DNA from: Chloroflexota bacterium
Lineage (GTDB): Bacteria > Chloroflexota > Dehalococcoidia > Tepidiformales > Tepidiformaceae
Reading direction: 5' to 3'
Length of the DNA: 7,663 nt
NCBI GenBank assembly: GCA_025350285.1
Contig: JANXYE010000214.1
Span: forward strand, 1 to 7,663
In this document: positions 1 to 4,351 of the stretch, piece by piece
Numbering within the stretch: position 1 is the first letter of the stretch
How the letters are laid out: each line of letters starts with the position of its first letter
Notes under the pieces: model-generated
Databases searched by the model: none
Told to the model about the DNA's origin: nothing
Seen by the model: the letters and a program-made list of their open reading frames with translations, nothing else
Translations under genes and position numbers: made by a program

Positions 1-438
1 CAGATCGACGGCGAAATCCGGCAGGCGCGGCACTTCGACAACGCGTGCGCCGTTGATCCGGCCGAGAAAATCGTACATCCCGAAAGTGGGTGTGCAGTTC
101 ACGATGGAGTTCGGGAGGACGACGCGGAGGAGGATGTCGATCAGGTCGTCGGCGCCTGACCCGGCGACCACCTGTTCCGGCGAAACGCCGCAGTACTCGG
201 CGATAGCCGCTCGCAGCGCGACCTGACCGGGGTCCGGGTAGATGTGCAGGTCGGCGGCGGCGATAGCCTCGACGATCTCCGGGATCGGGCCGTAGAGGTT
301 CTCATTCGCGTCGAGCTTCACCAGTTGGCTTACCGGCAGCCCGATTTCGGCGGCGAGCACGTCGAGCGGCTTGACAGGCGCGTACGGCTCAAGGTCGTTC
401 CAATCGGGGCGGAGAAAGCGGGCGATCGCTGGCTCCAC
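1..438 (-). CDS. hisC: Histidinol-phosphate aminotransferase, N-terminal part (cut by window edge)
   Basis: This PLP-dependent class I/II aminotransferase converts imidazole-acetol phosphate plus glutamate to histidinol phosphate in cytoplasmic histidine synthesis. Only the first 146 residues lie in the window. They include the KLDANEN-YGP signature (about 41-51), YPDP at 67-70 and the GSGADDLID stretch (93-101) that forms part of the PLP-phosphate pocket in this family. TFGMYDF (118-124) replaces the more usual TFSMY. The catalytic PLP lysine lies beyond the edge. The start is a GTG 2 nt after the hisD stop, with a GGGG run about 8 nt upstream; I see no better in-frame start. The adjoining hisD makes the histidine role secure and argues against a generic aminotransferase. 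Confidence 0.93.
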   Translation of the reverse strand, partial: MEPAIARFLRPDWNDLEPYAPVKPLDVLAAEIGLPVSQLVKLDANENLYGPIPEIVEAIAAADLHIYPDPGQVALRAAIAEYCGVSPEQVVAGSGADDLIDILLRVVLPNSIVNCTPTFGMYDFLGRINGARVVEVPRLPDFAVDL

Positions 439-440
439 GG

Positions 441-1766
441 CTAGCGACCCCGCAGCCGGCGTTCGGCGGCGGCGGCGTGGCCGCCGAGGCCCTCCGCGCG
501 GGCGATGATCGCGGCCATCCGGGCCAACTCCTCGGTGTCCATCTCCGGGATATTCACGACGGCCATCGCCTTGAGGAAGTCGCGTACGCTCAGCGGGCCG
601 CTCCAGCGGGCGCTGCCGCCGGTCGGCATCGTGTGACTCGGGCCGGCGGTGTAGTCGCCGAGCGCCTCCGCCGAGCCTTCGCCGAGGAACAGGCCGCCGC
701 AGTTCCGTACCTTCGAGGCGTAGGCCGTCGGGTTCTCAACCAGCAGGCAGAGGTGCTCCGGCGCGTATTCGTTCGCGAGCTCGATCGCGTGGTCGATGTC
801 GTTGACGAGGATGCAGCCACCCCGGTTGTCGATGGCGGCGCGCGCGATCTTCTGCCGTTCGAGCTTCGCCAGCTGCCGTGTGAGCGCCCGGTCCACTTCG
901 TCCGCGAGGTAGTGCGACGGTGTTAGCAGGATCGGGCTCGCGATCATGTCGTGCTCGGCCTGGGCGATAAGGTCCGCCGCGACCAGTTCCGGGTCGGCGC
1001 TTTCGTCGGCGATGACCATCGTCTCCGTGGGGCCGTAGATGGCGTCGATGCCAACGTCGCCAAACACCTGCTTCTTCGCGATCGTGACGAACAGGCCGCC
1101 CGGGCCGCAGATCTTATCGACTCTTGGGAACGTTTCCGTGCCGTAGGCGAAGGCCGCGATGCCCTGGGCGCCGCCGCCTTTGAATACGCCATCGACGCCG
1201 GCAATGTCCGCCGCGACGAGTTTCACCGCCGGGACGGACCCGTCGGGGAGGATGGGGCTCGTCATGTACAACTCATCGACGCCCGCGACGCGGGCAGGCA
1301 CGGCGCACATGATTACCGTGCTCGGGAGCGGCGCGCGCGTTCCGGGGATGTAGAGCCCGACGCGCTGGATGGGGCGCGTAATCTGCCCGAGGCCGTTCTG
1401 GTTGAAATCGAGCGTCGCGCCGCGCAGTTGGAGTTCGTGGTAACGGCGCACGCGCTCGGCCGCGAATTTGAGGGCATCGACCAGTTCGCTACTAACCGCG
1501 TCGTAGGCCGCCCGGATCTCTTCTGGCGTAACCCGAAGCTCCTGCGCCTGAGCGCCGTCGATCCGCCCATTGTAGTAGCGGACGGCGTTGTCGCGGTCCT
1601 CGCGCACGTCCCGGATGATCCGCCGGACCACTTCGTCGGGGCTGAGCTCGGCCCCGAAGGTGCGGAAAATCGTCTCACGGACGTCCATCGGGAGTTCGTC
1701 ATTTTCGAGCGGGCGCCGGCTGAGAAGCGTGCGGCGGCCTTCTTCGGCGTCGCGAATTATCCGCAT
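441..1766 (-). CDS. hisD: Histidinol dehydrogenase
   Basis: This enzyme carries out the last two NAD-dependent oxidations of histidine synthesis, L-histidinol to L-histidine, in the cytoplasm. The protein is 441 residues, the normal family length. All residues expected from the E. coli enzyme can be placed: zinc ligands Q269 and H272 in AQAEHD, D371 in GDYTAGPSH and H430 in EGLGGH, and the catalytic pair E337-H338 in YAPEHL. The family glycine-rich core is slightly variant: GPGG at 221-224 instead of GPGN, and YGPTE at 244-248 instead of AGPSE. The ATG start overlaps the upstream gene's end by 10 nt, with GAGG 9 nt before it. A longer open frame continues upstream to about 2531, but that part is a shadow of the phospholipase-like gene. 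hisC follows 2 nt downstream. Confidence 0.96.
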   Translation of the reverse strand: MRIIRDAEEGRRTLLSRRPLENDELPMDVRETIFRTFGAELSPDEVVRRIIRDVREDRDNAVRYYNGRIDGAQAQELRVTPEEIRAAYDAVSSELVDALKFAAERVRRYHELQLRGATLDFNQNGLGQITRPIQRVGLYIPGTRAPLPSTVIMCAVPARVAGVDELYMTSPILPDGSVPAVKLVAADIAGVDGVFKGGGAQGIAAFAYGTETFPRVDKICGPGGLFVTIAKKQVFGDVGIDAIYGPTETMVIADESADPELVAADLIAQAEHDMIASPILLTPSHYLADEVDRALTRQLAKLERQKIARAAIDNRGGCILVNDIDHAIELANEYAPEHLCLLVENPTAYASKVRNCGGLFLGEGSAEALGDYTAGPSHTMPTGGSARWSGPLSVRDFLKAMAVVNIPEMDTEELARMAAIIARAEGLGGHAAAAERRLRGR

Positions 1767-2518
1767 TCCAGGTACCTCGCAATTGCCTTGGTCGCGGCCG
1801 CCGTGGCGCGCTGGACGTAGCCGTCCACTTCCGCGTTCGTTACGTGGGCGATTGTCGCATCCAGCAGTTCCGGGAGCGAATCGAGGAAGGACGAAAGCGT
1901 CTCGCCCTCTTCGAGCCCCGAGAAGCGCAGATGGTTTGAAACCATGGAGCGCATCCTCTCCCAGTCCATCGTCCGATTCGCGACTTCGAACGAAACCTGG
2001 CGCCAGCGTTCGAGCGTTTCGTGCTCGATGAAGCCCGCGATCTCGATGTTCTCGACCGTAGAGCTGAGCGCTTCGGATAGGGACGACTTGAGTTCGCGGT
2101 CGTTCCCGTACACGCGGTCCAATTCGAACTGCAGGAGGCGGTCCATCACGTTCGCACGCATCTGCCCGCCGAGCGCCGCGTGTGGCGTGAAGAAGCGCCG
2201 GTAGATGTCCTCGATGTACATCTCGTCCATCACCAGGTGCGCGATGTAGCCGGCGGCCCATGCCCGCGTGGCCGGAGTCAGCCGTTCTGGCGCGACAAAC
2301 CGCGTCTCCGCCCGGAAGAACGCCGCGACCGAATCCTGGTGCGTGTGCTCGTCGAAGTCGAAAAAGTGCGTGCTCCCGCGGTCCTGGCGGGTAAGGACGC
2401 GGATGTCGGGGGATGTCGAGCCAAGCAGAAACGCCCCGGGGTGCGCGACGAGGTCGCCCTGTCCGAGCCCGGCGGCGGCTTCGCGAGCGAGCACCATGTG
2501 GAGTGTGATCGGTGGCAT
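1757..2518 (-). CDS. Zinc-dependent phospholipase C-like protein
   Basis: The 253-residue protein resembles the zinc-dependent phospholipase C family (Pfam Zn_dep_PLPC type). The N-terminal half carries the family pattern: an N-terminal TLHMVLA with H7, LLGSTSPDI with D38, HFF with H51, H58/H60, and GYIAHLVMDE with H94 and D98, all candidate metal ligands. The second half (about 115-253) is charged and helical with no motif I recognise. No signal peptide or membrane segment is evident, so it may be intracellular and need not be a secreted lipase; the substrate is unknown. The start is the first ATG after an in-frame stop 9 nt upstream, and there is no clear Shine-Dalgarno. Its last 10 nt overlap hisD, which implies co-transcription and translational coupling. 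The family call is fairly secure; the function is not. Confidence 0.8.
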   Translation of the reverse strand: MPPITLHMVLAREAAAGLGQGDLVAHPGAFLLGSTSPDIRVLTRQDRGSTHFFDFDEHTHQDSVAAFFRAETRFVAPERLTPATRAWAAGYIAHLVMDEMYIEDIYRRFFTPHAALGGQMRANVMDRLLQFELDRVYGNDRELKSSLSEALSSTVENIEIAGFIEHETLERWRQVSFEVANRTMDWERMRSMVSNHLRFSGLEEGETLSSFLDSLPELLDATIAHVTNAEVDGYVQRATAAATKAIARYLECG

Positions 2519-2529
2519 ATTGGGTTCTC

Positions 2530-2535
2530 ATGATA
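2530..2535 (-). promoter_or_regulatory. Possible -10 box for the phospholipase-hisD-hisC operon
   Basis: On the minus strand TATCAT (5 of 6 to TATAAT) ends 11 nt before the ATG at 2518. This would place transcription start only 4-5 nt before the start codon. No good -35 sits at the right distance; the nearby TTGACT (2545-2550) is only 9 nt away, too close for a normal spacer. It is a weak call, supported mainly by the absence of a Shine-Dalgarno before this gene. Confidence 0.25.
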
Positions 2536-2564
2536 GGCCGGGCCAGTCAAGCCGCGAGCGTCCG

Positions 2565-2573
2565 TGGTATGCT
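2565..2573 (+). promoter_or_regulatory. Extended -10 promoter of the toxin-antitoxin operon, probably leaderless
   Basis: The string TGGTATGCT fits an extended -10 element (TGn followed by TATGCT, 4 of 6 to TATAAT). The hexamer ends 6 nt before the antitoxin ATG, so the expected start of transcription falls on or next to the A of that ATG. GAGG at 2574-2577 is too close to the ATG to work as a normal ribosome-binding site, which fits leaderless translation. No convincing -35 is seen. ParD-type antitoxins often repress their own promoter, so this is also where an operator would be expected. Confidence 0.4.
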
Positions 2574-2579
2574 GAGGTT

Positions 2580-2855
2580 ATGGAAGTGCAACTTTCGGAC
2601 GCGGCGCGGGACGCCATTATGCGCCGGGTGGCCAACGGTGACTTTCCAACCGCCGATGCGGCCGTCGATGAGGCGATCCGCCTTTTGGAAGCTCAGCATG
2701 AAGACTATGTTCGATACTTGCAGGAGGCCATCGCTGAAGGCGACGCCGATATCGAGGCCGGCCGAGTCGTGGAAGCGACGCCCGAGTTTTACGAGTCGAT
2801 CAAAGCGCGCGTGAAGCAGCGGATTGAAACACGCCTGGCGGACGCCGCCCGGTGA
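2580..2855 (+). CDS. parD: ParD-like type II antitoxin
   Basis: This 91-residue acidic protein has the layout of ribbon-helix-helix ParD/CC2985-type antitoxins. A short N-terminal strand (MEVQLSD) is followed by two helices (about 7-40, with the characteristic GDFPTADAAVDEAIRLLE stretch) and then a long charged helical tail (41-91), which in this family wraps and neutralises the toxin. It probably binds its own promoter through the N-terminal strand. The ATG is the only sensible start in frame. The stop TGA overlaps the toxin's GTG start, the usual coupled arrangement. The tail (EGDADIEAGRVVE) fits the ParD family better than RelB, but the exact subfamily is inferred from pattern only. Confidence 0.85.
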   Translation: MEVQLSDAARDAIMRRVANGDFPTADAAVDEAIRLLEAQHEDYVRYLQEAIAEGDADIEAGRVVEATPEFYESIKARVKQRIETRLADAAR

Positions 2856-3157
2856 ACCTCGCGTACTCCACGCGCGCCGAACTAGACCTACTCGAAATCG
2901 CGGACTACATCTCAGACGACAGTGTTCGGGGAGCCTTCGATGCCGTCGATCGCATCGATGCCGCTGTTCGGCGCCTGCGCGATCTCCCGGGTCTGGGAAG
3001 AACCAGAGACGATATTGGTAGGCCTGACCTGCGTTCGATAGGCGTTGACGACTGGCTGATTCTCTACTCAGCGGACGACGAAACCGTCACGATCGCCCGC
3101 ATCGTCCACGGAGCCCGCGACCTCACGACGCTCCTTAAGCGCAGCAAGCCGCGTTGA
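2852..3157 (+). CDS. parE: ParE/RelE-superfamily toxin
   Basis: The 101-residue protein has the RelE/ParE toxin fold pattern: LAYSTRAELDLLEIADYI (3-20), a helix with the RLRDLPGLGR turn (41-50), an R61 region, DWLILYS (67-73) and the terminal ARIVHGARDLTTLL (82-95). ParE members poison DNA gyrase while RelE members cleave mRNA. The HGARD ending and the ParD-like partner favour ParE, but the target cannot be decided from sequence. The GTG start overlaps the antitoxin stop (GTGA) and has no separate ribosome site, so toxin synthesis should depend on antitoxin translation. Codons R50 and R52 are AGA and R57 is AGG, rare choices here. The stop lies one base from the convergent birA stop, with no terminator between them. 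Confidence 0.88.
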   Translation: MNLAYSTRAELDLLEIADYISDDSVRGAFDAVDRIDAAVRRLRDLPGLGRTRDDIGRPDLRSIGVDDWLILYSADDETVTIARIVHGARDLTTLLKRSKPR

Positions 3158-3158
3158 T

Positions 3159-3932
3159 TCAGACCGGCCGCACCGACACGTCGGCGGCCACGACCCGTTC
3201 CTCCGCCCCATGCCCCCGTCTGACCACCAGGCTCCCGTCGTCGTCGATACCGATGGCGACTCCCTCGAACGCCGCCCCGTGCGTAGGCGAAACCGTGATT
3301 GCCCTATCCTGGAGCATGCTCAGCGCGCGGTAGCGAACCGGCAATACCTGCGCATCGACGGCCAGCGCGGATTCGAGTCCGTTGCACACGTCCGCGAGCA
3401 GTGCCTCGCGCGCGACCGGCGAACCAAGCTCCCGGCGCACGCTCGTCGCCGTCTCCCGCAGTTCGGCGATGAGCGTCGGGTCGCCGTTCACGTTGATCCC
3501 GATGCCCGGGAACGCCACGAACCCGTCCGGCCCTGCCTCAGCGTCGATCAGCATCCCGGAGAGCTTCCGGTCGCCGACCCAGATGTCGTTCGGCCACTTG
3601 ATCATCGCATCCAGGCCGGCGGCGCGGACGGCTTCGCAGACGGCCACCGGGACGGCGAGCGGAAGCCGCCGGTGCACGTCGGCGGAGAGGCGCAGCACGA
3701 GGGTGAAATACAGGTTTTCTCCGGCCGGGCTCTGGAACGAACGGCCACGGCGGCCACGGCCGGCTGTCTGCTCCTCCGCCAGCACGATCGTCCCGTGAGG
3801 CGCCCCCTCGTCCGCTTCACGGCGAGCGATCGTCATCGTCGTTTCGACCGTCGGCCGGTAGACCATGTAGCGCCCGATCTGCTTCGTCATAAGAGCGTCC
3901 TGGAAGCGGGCAGCGTCGAAAATGGCGTCCAT
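3159..3932 (-). CDS. birA: Biotin--[biotin carboxyl-carrier protein] ligase, group I (no HTH)
   Basis: This cytoplasmic ligase activates biotin with ATP and transfers it to the carrier lysine of biotin-dependent carboxylases. The 257-residue protein has only the catalytic and C-terminal domains. There is no N-terminal winged helix, so it should not act as the biotin operon repressor in the E. coli manner. Key motifs are EEQTAGRGRRGR (53-64, the biotin/biotinyl-AMP loop), KWPNDIW (112-118, with K112 matching the catalytic lysine), KLSGML (123-128), GIGINVN (143-149) and a small C-terminal beta domain (about 210-257). VETTM at 29-33 stands where many homologues have VxSTN or VxSTM. The ATG start follows an AAGGG site; M15 is a less likely alternative. 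It is convergent with parE. Confidence 0.95.
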   Translation of the reverse strand: MDAIFDAARFQDALMTKQIGRYMVYRPTVETTMTIARREADEGAPHGTIVLAEEQTAGRGRRGRSFQSPAGENLYFTLVLRLSADVHRRLPLAVPVAVCEAVRAAGLDAMIKWPNDIWVGDRKLSGMLIDAEAGPDGFVAFPGIGINVNGDPTLIAELRETATSVRRELGSPVAREALLADVCNGLESALAVDAQVLPVRYRALSMLQDRAITVSPTHGAAFEGVAIGIDDDGSLVVRRGHGAEERVVAADVSVRPV

Positions 3933-3946
3933 CGCCCTTCAGGCTA

Positions 3947-3958
3947 CCCGAATTCGGG
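3947..3958. repeat. 12-bp perfect palindrome upstream of birA
   Basis: CCCGAATTCGGG is self-complementary over 12 bp and lies 14 nt before the birA ATG, between the terminator tail and the ribosome site. It could be a dimeric-repressor operator or a small RNA hairpin. A single copy gives no means of choosing, and chance is possible. Confidence 0.35.
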
Positions 3959-3960
3959 GC

Positions 3961-3995
3961 AAAGGAAAGGGGCCGGGCAAAATATGCCCGGCCCC
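3961..3995 (-). terminator. Intrinsic terminator (or attenuator) on the minus strand, upstream of birA
   Basis: The arms GGGGCCGGGCA (3969-3979) and TGCCCGGCCCC (3985-3995) form a perfect 11-bp GC-rich stem with a 5-nt AT-only loop. Read on the minus strand it is followed by TTTCCTTT (3968-3961), a U-rich tail. The plus strand has no T run after the stem (GTGTTATC), so it is directional. It ends 28 nt before the birA start, so any transcript from the minus promoter at about 4113-4141 meets it before reaching birA. Confidence 0.75.
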
Positions 3996-4026
3996 GTGTT
4001 ATCGCAGCTACGACCCACAACAGGTC

Positions 4027-4086
4027 CTAGGAGGAGATCACCCCTCGCGCCTGAGATGGGCCGTAACTACTGTCACTGTGATCCAT
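4027..4086 (-). CDS. Possible 19-residue leader peptide or small protein
   Basis: This minus-strand ORF reads MDHSDSSYGPSQARGVISS and ends in TAG. It begins 4 nt after the exact Shine-Dalgarno string at 4091-4102, has a plausible promoter at the right distance upstream, and is followed 31 nt after its stop by a strong terminator hairpin. Six of the 19 residues are serine. The peptide has no membrane segment or known motif, and I do not recognise it. The codons for ISS and the stop lie in a segment (4029-4038) that can base-pair with the Shine-Dalgarno, so translation could change the RNA fold. It could be a leader peptide in an attenuator for birA, a free small protein, or not translated. Conservation of the reading frame is untested. 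Confidence 0.4.
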   Translation of the reverse strand: MDHSDSSYGPSQARGVISS

Positions 4087-4090
4087 GCGC

Positions 4091-4102
4091 ATCACCTCCT
4101 TT
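4091..4102 (-). promoter_or_regulatory. Full-length Shine-Dalgarno before the mini-ORF
   Basis: On the minus strand AAAGGAGGTGAT is complementary to all 12 of the usual last bases of bacterial 16S rRNA (ATCACCTCCTTT). It lies 4 nt before the ATG at 4086. It is by far the strongest ribosome site in the window; the long genes have 4-6-nt matches at best. Its AGGAGGTGAT part can pair, with one mismatch, with ATCTCCTCCT at the end of the ORF, and its GTGAT can pair with ATCAC in codons 2-3. Confidence 0.6.
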
Positions 4103-4112
4103 GCTGACACTA

Positions 4113-4141
4113 ACGCTACTCCGATGGTCAAAGGGCGTCAA
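4113..4141 (-). promoter_or_regulatory. Candidate sigma-70-type promoter for the minus-strand leader unit
   Basis: On the minus strand TTGACG (4136-4141; 5 of 6 to TTGACA) is separated by exactly 17 nt from TAGCGT (4113-4118), which keeps the T, A and final T of the -10 box. Transcription would start near 4106 and give a short leader with the Shine-Dalgarno a few nt inside it. The -10 is weak, so the call rests on the -35, the spacing and the downstream signals. Confidence 0.45.
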
Positions 4142-4155
4142 CGCTTTTACGTCAA
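4126..4155 (-). repeat. Three TTGAC direct repeats at the leader promoter
   Basis: On the minus strand TTGACG (4150-4155), TTGACG (4136-4141) and TTGACC (4126-4131) recur at 14- and 10-nt steps. The middle copy serves as the proposed -35 box. They could be sites for an activator or repressor, or a chance cluster. Confidence 0.35.
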
Positions 4156-4280
4156 GTCCTCGAAGCTCGTAACGCGGTCTTCACCGGCGGGTCGAGGATG
4201 GCGCGGTACCGCCGGCGCGCGGCGGCCGTCCGGCCTTACATAGTCTGCATGAATATCTCCATCTTGAGCCATCAGAGGGA

Positions 4281-4309
4281 TTGGCATACTGTCAGAATGC
4301 ATCTATTCT
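4281..4309 (+). promoter_or_regulatory. Sigma-70-type promoter of the HADH-thiolase operon
   Basis: TTGGCA (5 of 6 to the -35 consensus) is followed after exactly 17 nt by TATTCT (4 of 6 to the -10 consensus, 4304-4309). Transcription start is expected near 4316, giving a leader of about 36 nt with GGAGG at 4340-4344, 7 nt before the TTG start at 4352. This ribosome site decides the choice of TTG as start. Confidence 0.6.
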
Positions 4310-4351
4310 TTCGCTATACCTTCCTGAGACACCTGCATCGGAGGCTATATC

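Larger units (their letters stand above)
3933..4351. other. Intergenic region between birA and the fatty-acid operon (419 nt)
   Basis: The region separates two divergently transcribed genes. Its left half (3947-4155) holds the minus-strand palindrome, terminator, mini-ORF, Shine-Dalgarno, promoter and TTGAC repeats listed separately. Its right end (4281-4351) holds the promoter and ribosome site of the plus-strand operon. From about 4156 to 4280 I see nothing beyond a 10-bp palindrome GCGGTACCGC (4203-4212) that may be chance. No tRNA-like cloverleaf was found. Plus-strand open frames crossing this region look like shadows. Confidence 0.6.

Noticed and set aside
951..1820. Plus-strand 289-codon open frame opposite hisD
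   Set aside because: A shadow of hisD with no domain pattern, and the frame has no plausible ribosome site.
1767..2531. A 696-residue minus-strand open frame running upstream of hisD
   Set aside because: The part before 1766 lies out of frame over the phospholipase-like gene, is arginine-rich and has no recognisable family; hisD begins cleanly at 1766 with normal length.
3834..3848. VETTM in BirA where E. coli has VDSTN, as a possible active-site loss
   Set aside because: Methionine at the Asn position is, as I recall, common in BirA homologues, and all other biotin and ATP contacts are intact.
4091..4102. Plus-strand ATCACCTCCTTT, identical to the 3' end of 16S rRNA
   Set aside because: Only these 12 bases match; the preceding sequence is not 16S helix 45 and nothing rRNA-like follows. 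It is better read as a Shine-Dalgarno on the minus strand.
4056..4172. Plus-strand mini-ORF starting MGRNYCHCDPC with a CxCxxC-like start and AGGAGG upstream
   Set aside because: The AGGAGG is about 21 nt from the ATG, too far for initiation, and the rest of the peptide has no pattern; the minus-strand reading has coordinated signals.
3210..4172. Plus-strand 320-codon open frame opposite birA
   Set aside because: It is antisense to a well-supported biotin ligase, with arginine/proline-rich composition and no motifs.
4203..4212. GCGGTACCGC palindrome
   Set aside because: A 10-bp GC-rich dyad is expected by chance in such sequence and has no partner signal near it.
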